A stretch of DNA of 64,000 nucleotides from Lentisphaerota bacterium. GTDB taxonomy: Bacteria; Verrucomicrobiota; Lentisphaeria; Victivallales; Victivallaceae. Positions 1 through 7,540 of this stretch are shown here, piece after piece. The stretch lies in contig SUWJ01000007.1 in assembly GCA_015061545.1 (NCBI GenBank), forward strand, positions 1 to 64,000. The letters are read 5' to 3'. The number at the start of each line of letters is the position of its first letter. Positions within the stretch are counted from its first letter, which is position 1. The position numbers and the translations under genes were made by a program. The notes below the pieces were generated by a model. That model was given only the letters and a program-made list of their open reading frames with translations. It made no database searches and was not told where the DNA came from.

Positions 1-58
1 AACTTTTTTTATTTCAACCTCGCCGTAACACTTTTCAGCATTTCGCGGCGTGAGATTT

Positions 59-86
59 AATATATCACAGTTTCGAGATTTGTCAA
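59..86 (-). promoter_or_regulatory. Sigma70-type promoter, unit 1 of a tandem array
   Basis: On the minus strand a consensus TTGACA (81-86) is followed after 16 bp by TATATT (59-64). An A-rich AAAATAAAATT stretch just upstream looks like an UP element. It fires leftward out of the window. It is the first of three units with -35 boxes exactly 107 bp apart, so it probably drives a highly expressed operon such as rrn, but that gene lies outside the window. Confidence 0.75.
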
Positions 87-165
87 ATTTTATTTTGAAC
101 TTTTTCTCAAACTTTTTTGTCAGCTCCACGCTCAACACCGTTCGGCGTTTCGCAGCGTGATGTTT

Positions 166-193
166 AATTTAGCATAAAAATTCAGCTTGTCAA
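166..193 (-). promoter_or_regulatory. Sigma70-type promoter, unit 2 of a tandem array
   Basis: Minus strand TTGACA (188-193), 16 bp spacer, TAAATT (166-171) preceded by TGC, an extended -10. The upstream AAAATAAAATT tract is identical to that of unit 1. The segment following the -10 (CACGC-GCGAAA) is also shared with unit 1, so the whole 107-bp unit is duplicated rather than only the boxes. Confidence 0.75.
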
Positions 194-272
194 ATTTTAT
201 TTTGAACTTTTTCAGAACTTTTATTCCAAATCGTCGCGGTTTGAGCTTGAGTTCAACTCGCAACAGGGCTTT

Positions 273-300
273 AAATTGCCACGCTTTCGCAAAATTGCAA
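273..300 (-). promoter_or_regulatory. Degenerate third promoter unit
   Basis: At exactly the next 107-bp step a weaker TTGCAA (295-300), 16 bp, CAATTT (273-278) occurs on the minus strand. The UP-like tract is less conserved. I read it as a decayed copy of the same unit; whether it is active cannot be told. Confidence 0.45.
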
Positions 301-571
301 ATTTAAAACCAATCTTTTTTAAACTTTTTTCTATTTTTGAGCTATTTGCAGGGGAATTTCGGGAACTTTAATGCAGTCTGCGAAAGTCTGGCAGGTCGGC
401 TGGCAGCGGGATATTACAGGAGGACACCGCAGCTGAACAACGGAATACGGACGAATTCGAACCGCCAATTGACCGGTACGGAAATCAGCGTGGCAGTTCT
501 TGCCACCATTATCAGATTTGTTCCATGCAAGCAACAGGCGGCAGGGTTACTATATAGCTTTCTCCGAACGA

Positions 572-1150
572 TCAAGCTATAGCCGGCAATAATATTATAG
601 CCACAGTCAGAATAAGCAGAATCAAAGTAAAGCACCAATTCCGGAAACGCAGGAATTTCCACCGGCGAACCGGACTATTAACCATTATTGCACGGGCCGT
701 TTCCATTCCATTGGGAATTTCTTTAAGGTTGATTGCACACATCAGCGACTTGCCGCCTACGAGAAGGAACAGTCTGTTCCGGTATATAAAATAACCGCTC
801 AGCGATTGCAAACCGGTATTGCCGCTGTCGCTTCCGCGCTCAATTACGAGCTTTTCTTCATTCAGTTTTATTCTGGTAGGAATTTCGTATGCTCTACAAC
901 TGCGTGCGATTTTTATATACCGGTAACAGAAAGCCGGAAATTCCATTATGGATACGCCAAATAGAATTATCGCAAACCCAAACAGTATATTCCCGTATTT
1001 TTCCGTCCCCAGACAAGGATAGAGCAGAAAAAATATACCCGCACTCAGAAGATTATTTATCACTCGCGGCGCATATATGTATATATAATAGTGCCACAAT
1101 GTCACTGCTGTATTCAAAATCTTCCCTTTATAGGTGTACTCGATTTCCAT
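572..1150 (-). CDS. YcxB-like membrane protein of unknown function
   Basis: A 192-residue protein. Two hydrophobic segments (about residues 30-50 and 53-78) are followed by a basic region, a soluble beta-rich part of about 80 residues, and a last membrane helix at the C-terminus. The soluble part (EKLVIERG, then YFIYRNRLFLLVGG) resembles the YcxB-like C-terminal domain found in many bacterial membrane proteins; its function is unknown. The start chosen is the ATG at 1150, since AGGAG lies 7 bases before it; an in-frame ATG at 1165 lacks such a site. It stands alone, divergent from nothing near and followed by about 240 bases without a gene. The family call is tentative. Confidence 0.6.
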   Translation of the reverse strand: MEIEYTYKGKILNTAVTLWHYYIYIYAPRVINNLLSAGIFFLLYPCLGTEKYGNILFGFAIILFGVSIMEFPAFCYRYIKIARSCRAYEIPTRIKLNEEKLVIERGSDSGNTGLQSLSGYFIYRNRLFLLVGGKSLMCAINLKEIPNGMETARAIMVNSPVRRWKFLRFRNWCFTLILLILTVAIILLPAIA

Positions 1151-1237
1151 AAATCGTCTCCTCATAAGTGTTTGGCTGCAAACGCGCTAAATTCATACTA
1201 TTGGCGATGGAGCTTTTTCTTTCCGGAAATTGAAAAC

Positions 1238-2038
1238 TCAAACCGGGATGCCCAGTTTTGCCATTACCAGCTTGAGATCGTGCCACGCTTCGCGCTTGGA
1301 TTCAGCCTTGCGCAGCAGAAAAGCAGGGTGAAAGGTCGGCATAACGGCTATATCTTTATATTCGTACCAACGACCGCGGCAACGAGTGATACCGTCGGTC
1401 TTCAGCAAAAAGTGCAGCGCCGTTCCGCCCAGCAGCACAATAACCTTGGGGCGGATCAGCTCGATCTGACGCTCCAGATAACCGATACACGCTGCAGCTT
1501 CCTCTTCCGCAGGCATCCGATTCCCCGGCGGACGGCATTTGACGATATTGGCAATATAAACATCTTCGCGCGACAAGTGCATTGCCGCAATCATCTTATC
1601 CAGCAGTTGTCCTGCCGCCCCCACAAACGGCCGTCCGGAAGCATCTTCATCCGCCCCCGGCCCTTCCCCGATAAACATAAGTTCTGCCCGCGGATTGCCT
1701 TCGCCGAAAACCACATTGTTGCGTTTCTGACACAGCACACAATTCCGGCAGTTCAGCGCAACTTTCTGCAAATCCGTCAAATTATCCGGCAGCTCCCGCC
1801 CGACAGCAGGACTCACAGCCGGCATTTGAGATACTTCCCGTTCCCCCTCCCCGATCGCCGCGGCAAATGGTTTGCTTTCCGCTTGAAGCACCGTTTTTTC
1901 AACCGCAGCAACTGCAACCGGCGGAGCCGAAGGCTGAACAGCGCTGTTGAACTGCGCCCAATCCTGCCCGGAACAGCGAATCCCGCGCTTGGCAGCATCA
2001 CGAACCAATGCAGCGCTCATTTCTTCAAAAAAATCCAT
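1238..2038 (-). CDS. Uracil-DNA glycosylase, family 4 (4Fe-4S)
   Basis: Removes uracil from DNA as the first step of base excision repair. The catalytic domain fills the C-terminal two thirds: a CRNCVLCQKR cysteine pair and later cysteines (KCRPPGNRMP and CIGYLE) fit the iron-sulfur cluster of family 4, GEGPGADED is motif A, and FHPAFLLR is the second active-site motif. The first 80 residues are a low-complexity Ala/Val/Pro linker, common in PVC and actinobacterial homologues. The start is the ATG at 2038 with GGAG 6 bases upstream. It is divergent from argG and shares the intergenic space with its promoter. Confidence 0.92.
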   Translation of the reverse strand: MDFFEEMSAALVRDAAKRGIRCSGQDWAQFNSAVQPSAPPVAVAAVEKTVLQAESKPFAAAIGEGEREVSQMPAVSPAVGRELPDNLTDLQKVALNCRNCVLCQKRNNVVFGEGNPRAELMFIGEGPGADEDASGRPFVGAAGQLLDKMIAAMHLSREDVYIANIVKCRPPGNRMPAEEEAAACIGYLERQIELIRPKVIVLLGGTALHFLLKTDGITRCRGRWYEYKDIAVMPTFHPAFLLRKAESKREAWHDLKLVMAKLGIPV

Positions 2039-2107
2039 CAAAAGCTCCTTTCACAGGATAATATACCCTTTTTTACCCCAGACGCAAGCGGAATCAGCAA
2101 AAAATAC

Positions 2108-2136
2108 TTGCTAAAATCGCATATTGGTGGTATTTT
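2108..2136 (+). promoter_or_regulatory. Probable argG promoter
   Basis: TTGCTA (2108-2113), 17 bp, TATTTT (2131-2136), about 60 bases before the argG start. The region is AT-rich. No ARG-box-like palindrome was recognised. Confidence 0.45.
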
Positions 2137-2196
2137 ATATATATAGTATTAAAGAAAAACGGTATAACCGGGAATTTTTTTAACAGGAGAAAAACC

Positions 2197-3399
2197 ATGA
2201 AAGTAGTCGTTGCGTATTCGGGCGGTCTTGATACCTCCGTAATCGTAAAGTGGGTCAAAGAAACTTATAATGCAGAAGTCATCTGCTATTGCGCCGACGT
2301 CGGTCAGCAGGAAGAATTGGAAGGTCTTGAAGCCAAAGCCATCGCCACCGGCGCCAGCAAGTGCATCATTGATGACCTTAACGAAGAATTTGCCAAAGAC
2401 TTCATCTTCCCCATGCTCCAGGGCGAAGCTATTTACGAAAACAACTATCTTCTGGGCACCTCGATCGCACGTCCGCTTATTGCCAAGCGGCTGGTTGAAG
2501 TCGCCAAGGCTGAAGGCGCCGATGCCATCTGCCACGGTGCCACGGGCAAAGGCAATGACCAGGTTCGTTTTGAACTCAATGCCAATGCGATCGATCCCTC
2601 CATCAAGATCATTGCCGCATGGCGCGATCCCAACTGGCACTTCACCGGCCGTTTGGATATGATCGAATATGCCAAGAAGCATAATATTCCTGTAAGCGTT
2701 TCTGCCAAAAAGCCTTACAGCATGGACCGCAATCTGCTGCACATCAGCTTTGAAGGCGGTATTCTGGAAGATCCCTGGCAGGAATTCCCCGAAGATATCG
2801 CGGTTATGACGGAACCCTTGTCCAAGGCTGCCGATGAAGCAGAAGATGTGGTCATCACCTTTGAAAAAGGTATTCCGGTCAAGATCGACGGCGTGGAATA
2901 TTCGCCCGCCAACATCATGCGCAAACTCAATGAAATGGGTAAGCGTCATGCAGTCGGCAGAGTCGATATCGTGGAAAACCGCTTTGTGGGCATGAAGAGC
3001 CGCGGCGTGTACGAAACTCCCGCCGGTACCATTATCCAGAAGGCGCACCGCGGTCTGGAAGAAATCACCCTTGACCGCGAAGTCATGCACCTGCGCGACA
3101 GCCTGATCCCCCGTTATGCGGATATGATCTATAACGGTTTCTGGTTTGCTCCCGAACGCGAAATGCTGCAGGTTATGATTACCGAAAGCCAGAAGTTTGT
3201 CACCGGCGATGTCCGCGTCAAACTCTACAAAGGCTCCTGCTATGTTACCGGCCGCCGCAGCGAATACAGTCTTTACGACGACAATATCGCCAGCTTTGAA
3301 GGTGCCGATAACTACGATCACAAGGATGCCGCCGGCTTCATCAAGCTCAACGCCCTGCGTCTGCGGGTGCGCGCCATGAGCAAACAGCGCGCCTACTGA
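2197..3399 (+). CDS. argG: Argininosuccinate synthase
   Basis: Joins citrulline and aspartate at the cost of ATP to form argininosuccinate, the penultimate step of arginine synthesis, in the cytosol. The 400 residues match the usual length. The N-terminal [10 protein letters not shown] is the PP-loop ATP site. [15 protein letters not shown] carries the citrulline and aspartate contacts, and the later [13 protein letters not shown] and GRVDIVENR blocks are typical. AGGAG lies just upstream of the ATG. No other arginine gene is nearby, so it is transcribed alone and closed by a hairpin terminator. A 442-residue open frame on the other strand is a composition shadow. Confidence 0.98.
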   Translation: MKVVVAYSGGLDTSVIVKWVKETYNAEVICYCADVGQQEELEGLEAKAIATGASKCIIDDLNEEFAKDFIFPMLQGEAIYENNYLLGTSIARPLIAKRLVEVAKAEGADAICHGATGKGNDQVRFELNANAIDPSIKIIAAWRDPNWHFTGRLDMIEYAKKHNIPVSVSAKKPYSMDRNLLHISFEGGILEDPWQEFPEDIAVMTEPLSKAADEAEDVVITFEKGIPVKIDGVEYSPANIMRKLNEMGKRHAVGRVDIVENRFVGMKSRGVYETPAGTIIQKAHRGLEEITLDREVMHLRDSLIPRYADMIYNGFWFAPEREMLQVMITESQKFVTGDVRVKLYKGSCYVTGRRSEYSLYDDNIASFEGADNYDHKDAAGFIKLNALRLRVRAMSKQRAY

Positions 3400-3430
3400 T
3401 CGGGCTGCGGCCTGAGCTGCGAACAATATC

Positions 3431-3468
3431 AAGGAGATGACGGTCAAAATTGCCGCATCTCCTTTTTT
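3431..3468 (+). terminator. Rho-independent terminator after argG
   Basis: AAGGAGATG and CATCTCCTT form a 9-bp stem, with an inner CGG/CCG, followed by six T on the plus strand. Confidence 0.85.
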
Positions 3469-3492
3469 AACCAACAAAAGTGAATTCGTTTT

Positions 3493-3954
3493 ATGAGTTT
3501 GACCTTGTCGGGAAAATTGTTTGCTGCATCGGCGGCATTTTTAAGTTTGCTGTTAAGCGGCTGCATTGCCGCAAGTTATCATGGCGAAAGCTACCCTGCT
3601 ACCGATTCGATCAGGGTATTGCCGCGTAATTCAGCAGTTTTGCAGAATTACCGGATCATCGGTACGGGGCAGGCGTCAGGTGAATTTTCGGGCGTTACTG
3701 ACGGGGATTTGCAAAATAAACTCTGCCAACTGGGGCAGCAGCACGGAGCAGAAGCGCTGGTTATAACGGGTACGCGAATCGTTTCGTCAGGCAAAGCGGT
3801 CAACGACGAAGCCGAAAATTTCATCACCGCCACCGATGCTCCGGATCAGGTAATGACCGAAAGTGCCTTCTCCGAAGATATCTCAGCAGATCCAGGCAAT
3901 GCGGGAACGGTCTTCACCCGGATCATGTACGCGGATTATCTGCGTAAAAAATAG
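3493..3954 (+). CDS. Small lipoprotein, unknown function
   Basis: A 153-residue exported lipoprotein. The signal peptide ends in the lipobox LLSGC (Cys near residue 24), so the mature protein is lipid-anchored. After it comes a SYPATDSIRVLPRN block, then YRIIGTGQASG and a helix ending HGAEALVI. The same order of elements occurs in the lipoprotein at 28622-29326 (SFPP-AVAVY, MRAIGRVYLTAPQG, KGAEAVNI), so the two appear to be paralogues of one small family. It is followed closely by the amidohydrolase gene at 3975 and may share its transcript. Function unknown; a role at the cell envelope is all that can be said. Confidence 0.75.
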   Translation: MSLTLSGKLFAASAAFLSLLLSGCIAASYHGESYPATDSIRVLPRNSAVLQNYRIIGTGQASGEFSGVTDGDLQNKLCQLGQQHGAEALVITGTRIVSSGKAVNDEAENFITATDAPDQVMTESAFSEDISADPGNAGTVFTRIMYADYLRKK

Positions 3955-3974
3955 TTATTGTTTATACATATAAT

Positions 3975-4766
3975 ATGATTATAGATTTTCACACTCACTT
4001 TTATCCCGAAAAAATTGTGGAAAGAGCCCTTGCCACCGCCCGCGAAAAGGCGAATATTGAACCTGCGCTGGATGGCAGACGTTCAAGTTTGCTTGCTTCC
4101 ATGCAGCAAGCAGGGATCGACCGATCGGTCGGACTGCCGCTGGTGACAACTCCGGGGAAAGGCGCAGGGATCATAAACTGGGCAAAAGAGAACGATACAG
4201 GCGCAATCACCATGTTGGGCAGCGTCCACCCGCGGGATGCGGAATTTGCCGAAACGTTGACGTTGGCCCAAGCGGCAAACTTTCCCGGCATAAAAGTTCA
4301 CCCCGAATATCAGAGTTTCAGTTTTGACGAAACTGCTCTCGATCCGATTTGGCAAATGGTCAGCGATCTGGATATGTTCTTGATTACTCACGCCGGGGAA
4401 GATTCAGGCTTTGCCCCGCCTTATCACAGCGATCCGATGAGCTTACGCAGGTTTCATGACCGTTTTCCCCGCCTGAAACTGGTGCTTGCCCACGGCGGAT
4501 CGTGGAAACAATGGAGCGAAGTTCAGGAGTTTCTGGCAGGCTGTAACGTTTATTTTGACCTGGCTTTTGTAGGTGAACTGCTGGAAAAAGATCAATACAA
4601 GGCGTTGATTTCGGCGCTGGGCGTGGAAAATTGTCTTTTCGGCACCGACAGTCCATGGTGCGATCAGGCCCACGCGCTGGAACTGCTGCATGATCTCAAG
4701 CTCGGAACCGGCGCCGAAGAAATGATCCACGCCGGCAACGCCTGTAAATTATTGAAAAATATTTAG
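3975..4766 (+). CDS. Amidohydrolase-2 family metal-dependent hydrolase
   Basis: A 263-residue TIM-barrel hydrolase of the PF04909 type. The N-terminal DFHTHFYPE gives the HxH metal pair. THAGEDSGF and LAHGGSWKQW supply later histidines, and GTDSPWCDQ gives the conserved aspartate at the last strand. It has no signal peptide, so it is cytosolic. Members act as hydrolases or decarboxylases on small molecules, and the substrate cannot be told from sequence. The gene follows the lipoprotein by 20 bases and may be cotranscribed. It ends at a hairpin shared with the convergent crcB. Confidence 0.85.
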   Translation: MIIDFHTHFYPEKIVERALATAREKANIEPALDGRRSSLLASMQQAGIDRSVGLPLVTTPGKGAGIINWAKENDTGAITMLGSVHPRDAEFAETLTLAQAANFPGIKVHPEYQSFSFDETALDPIWQMVSDLDMFLITHAGEDSGFAPPYHSDPMSLRRFHDRFPRLKLVLAHGGSWKQWSEVQEFLAGCNVYFDLAFVGELLEKDQYKALISALGVENCLFGTDSPWCDQAHALELLHDLKLGTGAEEMIHAGNACKLLKNI

Positions 4767-4789
4767 CCCCGACTTGCAATAAGATTTGC

Positions 4790-4845
4790 GGAAAAACATC
4801 GGGCGTCTGGCTTTACTCAGAATACAAAGCCAAGCGCCCTTCAAT
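4790..4845. terminator. Bidirectional terminator between amidohydrolase gene and crcB
   Basis: GGGCG-CTGGCTTT pairs with AAAGCC-AGCGCCC (about 4801-4839). On the minus strand it is followed by GATGTTTTTCC, on the plus strand only by a loose AT-rich run. It separates two convergent genes. Confidence 0.6.
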
Positions 4846-4881
4846 CTGTATAAAAAATATATTCTGCAAACTCAAAATATT

Positions 4882-5262
4882 TCAGGCTTTGAAAAGTATC
4901 TTTGCCAGATAAAGCCCGCCGATTGCGGCGCCGATACCGCTGAAATTCTGTAAGAATATGTTCAGAGCAAATTTACCGTATTGGGCTTCAGCAATGAATC
5001 TGGCACTTTCCAAAGCAAAAGTGCTGAACGTGGTAAACGCCCCCAGAAAACCGGTAAACAGTATCGGAAAATAATTTTCAAATGCCGAAAATCTGGTTTT
5101 GCACCAGATAAAACAGAATCCTGCCGCAAAAGCCCCAAGCACGTTCACCGCCAATGTTCCATACGCAAAATCCGGCTGCAGCGCATTGATCGCTTTAACC
5201 ATAAAATATCGGCTCAACGTCCCGATGGCCCCGGCAAAACTTATAAGCAGAATGATTTTCAT
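4882..5262 (-). CDS. crcB: Fluoride ion channel CrcB (Fluc)
   Basis: Exports fluoride passively as a dual-topology dimer in the inner membrane. The 126 residues form four hydrophobic helices. GAIGTLSRYF near the N-terminus and GFLGAFTTFSTF in the third helix (the TFSTF phenylalanine track) are the family signature. It lies 4 bases from the upstream short-chain dehydrogenase gene and is most likely cotranscribed with it. I searched the leader for a fluoride riboswitch and found none. Confidence 0.95.
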   Translation of the reverse strand: MKIILLISFAGAIGTLSRYFMVKAINALQPDFAYGTLAVNVLGAFAAGFCFIWCKTRFSAFENYFPILFTGFLGAFTTFSTFALESARFIAEAQYGKFALNIFLQNFSGIGAAIGGLYLAKILFKA

Positions 5263-5266
5263 TTTT

Positions 5267-5995
5267 TCAGCAGAACGGTTCCTTGGCGGCGCGGTGCAGG
5301 CAAATTTCGTCGATCACCGCGTTGCTGCGGCTGAACAAGAGAAACCGGACCGCGTCGGCAATATCCTCCGGCATGATCATACCCTCCGGCGAAAGATCCG
5401 GGCGGGAGACCTTGACCATATCAGTATAAACTCCGCCGGGAGAAATGGCGTGAACCCGGATGTTTTCTTTGTAATACTCCCGGGCAAGGCTTTTGGTCAT
5501 TCCCAGCAGCGCGTGTTTGGAAGCGCTGTAAATACTCTGGAAAGGATACCCCGAGTGACTCACTACCGAAGCAATATTGATGATCGTCGGCTGCGATGAT
5601 TTTTTGAGCAGCGGCAAAGTTTTTTGTGTCAACACAAACGGAGTCCGCAAATTGATCGCCATTATTTTGTCAAACTCCGTCAACGAAACAGCTTCAAAAG
5701 GCGTGTTCTGCGCCACACCGGCATTGTTTATCAATACATCCACCGCGCCAAACAATTCGGCGATAAGCAGAATACTCTTTTTTATAAAATCAATTGAAGT
5801 CAAATCTCCCGGCAATACCATACAGGAGCTGTATTTTTCCACCATTCGGGCAGTAGTGTTTAATTTTTCAACATTATTGCCGCCCAGCAAAACGAGTTGC
5901 ATTTTTTCGCTTGCCAATTTTTCGGCAATCGCGCGGCCGATACCGCCCCCTGCCCCCGTAAGCACAACAACTTTATCCGTCCAATCAACGCTCAT
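5267..5995 (-). CDS. Short-chain dehydrogenase/reductase
   Basis: NAD(P)-dependent oxidoreductase of 242 residues with a Rossmann fold. TGAGGGIGRA is the nucleotide-binding loop, NNAG the structural motif, and Ser of NIASVVS with YSASK forms the catalytic triad. The C-terminal end is short and unusual, finishing in LHRAAKEPFC. The substrate is unknown. The start at 5995 follows AGGAG by a proper spacing. A good promoter lies upstream, and crcB follows downstream in the same transcript. Confidence 0.9.
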   Translation of the reverse strand: MSVDWTDKVVVLTGAGGGIGRAIAEKLASEKMQLVLLGGNNVEKLNTTARMVEKYSSCMVLPGDLTSIDFIKKSILLIAELFGAVDVLINNAGVAQNTPFEAVSLTEFDKIMAINLRTPFVLTQKTLPLLKKSSQPTIINIASVVSHSGYPFQSIYSASKHALLGMTKSLAREYYKENIRVHAISPGGVYTDMVKVSRPDLSPEGMIMPEDIADAVRFLLFSRSNAVIDEICLHRAAKEPFC

Positions 5996-6021
5996 AGCTC
6001 TCTCCTGTCTTTTTTTATTCT

Positions 6022-6050
6022 ACTATACACCCGTCGCAACAGATTTTCAA
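6022..6050 (-). promoter_or_regulatory. Promoter of the SDR-crcB operon
   Basis: Minus strand TTGAAA (6045-6050), 17 bp, TATAGT (6022-6027), close to the SDR start. The rest of the gap up to 6325 is AT-rich and holds nothing else I recognise. Confidence 0.65.
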
Positions 6051-6325
6051 ATAACTATGTATTTTTCCCAATCACCAATAATCTTTTTATGCCGCTTTTA
6101 CCGTATCATCCACCGCTCAACGATACGGAAAATAAAAAATTCAAAAAATTAGACGCTTCTAATTTGACTTTTATTCAAAGAGTTATATATTAAAAGCAAC
6201 AAAAATCAAACATTTTTATTGCTACAGCAACAGAGAAAAATTTTCTGCTCAATCAAAAGGACTTTTTCTCCGAAACAACTGCAAAATGACTCGAAAAAAG
6301 ATTCAAAAAAGCAACTTTTACAATT

Positions 6326-7036
6326 TTACCTGTTTGAGGTGTCGAGTTGGCAATATTCGACTATTTCGGACAATGTTGTTGTTCCTGTTGAAATTGCATC
6401 CCAGTTTTCTTCAAAAAAATTCAAACTGTCTTCAACGTCTATAAAAAATTCTTCAGGAGCTACAATCATTTTTTCTTTGCCCCATCTCCATGCCCGCCCA
6501 TAAAATAGAAGCAGTAATGGATCATTGGGATAGAGCATTTTTTTATGCAGATACCATGATTGATTAGCAATTTTTAAGATTTTTTCAGCAATAGCCGCTT
6601 GTTCCGGATTTTGCCAATATTTCCGGAATTCTGTTTCAGAAAAATCAGGACGGGGTATTAAAACAGCGGCGATTTCAGATGAAAGATCCGGACGATTCAA
6701 TTTTCTGATGGAAAAACCATATTTTTTTGAAATCTTTCTTTTTAATATGCAAAACCATACCCAGAAAAACAGATACCATACGATCCAAACAAAGACCAAC
6801 GTTGCAATCGCAGAACCGCAAATGTTCCAAAAATCATATTGACGAATGGAAAATAGAAGAACTGCAGTAAATACGATCCAAAGAAGAATAGCTGCGATAC
6901 AACCGCTCTTTTTCTCTGCCGGAGTTTCTATCGCACAAACTTCCGCCCAATACGCTTCCCGTTCCGGAGTATCTCGCCATTGCGGCAATTGCGGCGGCTT
7001 TGGTAATAGTGGGTATTTTGACCAGTCTGAGCTCAT
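6326..7036 (-). CDS. Membrane protein of unknown function
   Basis: A 236-residue protein that I do not recognise. A Pro-rich cytosolic start (PLLPKPPQLPQWRDTPERE) precedes two hydrophobic helices (about residues 45-63 and 72-98). A soluble, Trp- and Glu-rich C-terminal part of about 130 residues follows. The ribosome site before the ATG is weak. Base use is more AT-rich than the neighbours, and the gene sits next to a hairpin-repeat region, so it may be a recent arrival. No conserved motif points to a role. Confidence 0.55.
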   Translation of the reverse strand: MSSDWSKYPLLPKPPQLPQWRDTPEREAYWAEVCAIETPAEKKSGCIAAILLWIVFTAVLLFSIRQYDFWNICGSAIATLVFVWIVWYLFFWVWFCILKRKISKKYGFSIRKLNRPDLSSEIAAVLIPRPDFSETEFRKYWQNPEQAAIAEKILKIANQSWYLHKKMLYPNDPLLLLFYGRAWRWGKEKMIVAPEEFFIDVEDSLNFFEENWDAISTGTTTLSEIVEYCQLDTSNR

Positions 7037-7121
7037 GTTTATTGTACTTACTTGATATTTGGTTTCGCTGTATTAACAGATGCAATCAAAGTTATTCTGA
7101 TTTCCCGACAAAGATTTTTCC

Positions 7122-7188
7122 ATGAGAGTTTTTCTTTCAACAGTTAATATAACAGAGCAAGGTACTTATTGCAAGCGGAAACTCTCAT
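7122..7188. repeat. 10-bp inverted repeat
   Basis: ATGAGAGTTT (7122-7131) and AAACTCTCAT (7179-7188) are perfect reverse complements around a 47-base AT-rich centre with no open frame. It could be a small MITE-like insertion or a terminator remnant. Confidence 0.4.
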
Positions 7189-7200
7189 TTTTCATTTTCT

Positions 7201-7414
7201 CATCATATGAGCGAAGCGAATGCTTCATAGCTGAATGAAATGAAGCTGCTTCATATTGTGGAGCTTTAGCGAAACAATGCTTCATCGTCAGGCTTTTATG
7301 AAGCACGGCTTCGCCGTATGAAGCACATTTTGTGCTTGCGAGCTTTGCTCGTCAAGCATCAAAATATATGAAGCGCACCTGTGGTGCATGAAACGAAGCC
7401 TGACGGCTTCATGT
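7201..7414. repeat. Mosaic of short palindromes built on ATGAAGC/GCTTCAT
   Basis: At least eight small hairpins lie in a row, each flanked by ATGAAGC-like words: GAAGC-GAAT-GCTTC (7213-7226), ATGAAGC-T-GCTTCAT (7240-7254), ACGGC-TTC-GCCGT, AAGCACA-TTT-TGTGCTT, CGAGC-TTT-GCTCG, GCACC-TGT-GGTGC and GAAGCC-TGAC-GGCTTC. Stem sequences differ while the flanking word is kept, as in the palindrome clusters seen in some gut Firmicutes. GTCAGGCTT near 7288 is inverted as AAGCCTGAC near 7396, framing the inner part. No open frame is present. Confidence 0.75.
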
Positions 7415-7438
7415 TTTTTTTGCCTCAAGGCAAAAAAA
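7415..7438 (-). terminator. Terminator-like hairpin directly after tRNA-Pro
   Basis: TTTTTTTGCC and GGCAAAAAAA form a 10-bp stem with a TCAA loop immediately behind the CCA end of the tRNA. It also closes the hairpin mosaic. Confidence 0.5.
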
Positions 7439-7514
7439 TGGTCGGGGTGGCGGGAGTCGAACCCGCGACATCTTGCTCCCAAAGCAAGCGCGCTAGCCAC
7501 TGCGCTACACCCCG
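7439..7514 (-). tRNA. tRNA-Pro (anticodon TGG), CCA encoded
   Basis: On the minus strand the acceptor stem CGGGGTG pairs with CACCCCG, followed by discriminator A and an encoded CCA. The D arm is GCGC-AGTGGCTA-GCGC. The anticodon arm CTTGC-TTTGGGA-GCAAG puts TGG at 34-36 with G37, as expected for proline. The T arm GCGGG-TTCGACT-CCCGC is perfect. The total of 76 bases is normal. It lies 26 bases behind the end of fabH on the same strand. Confidence 0.97.
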
Positions 7515-7540
7515 ACGAGATCAAAAATCTCTTGCTGATA

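Larger units (their letters stand above)
1..330 (-). repeat. Tandem 107-bp promoter-bearing repeat units
   Basis: Two clear units and one degenerate unit share an order: A-tract, AAAAGTTC, AAAATAAAATTTGACA, 16-bp spacer, TATATT or TAAATT, then CACGC-GCGAAA. The A-rich start of a further unit appears to be cut by the left window edge (1-15). The stretch 331-571 beyond it holds no gene, RNA or repeat I can support. Confidence 0.65.

Noticed and set aside
337..582. Possible 81-residue gene near the left edge
   Set aside because: No ribosome site, no motif, and it runs into the end of the convergent YcxB-like gene.
2149..3477. 442-residue open frame opposite argG
   Set aside because: It is fully antisense to a certain gene, has no ribosome site and shows low-complexity composition typical of shadow frames.
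5996..6325. Fluoride riboswitch for crcB
   Set aside because: No crcB-motif core or pseudoknot pattern was found in the leader of the SDR-crcB transcript.
7201..7414. CRISPR array
   Set aside because: The repeats are short, unevenly spaced and palindromic with no constant repeat or spacer length, and no cas genes are near.
7288..7524. Possible 78-residue protein across the tRNA-Pro
   Set aside because: The frame crosses the tRNA and the hairpin mosaic; it is a by-product of their sequence.
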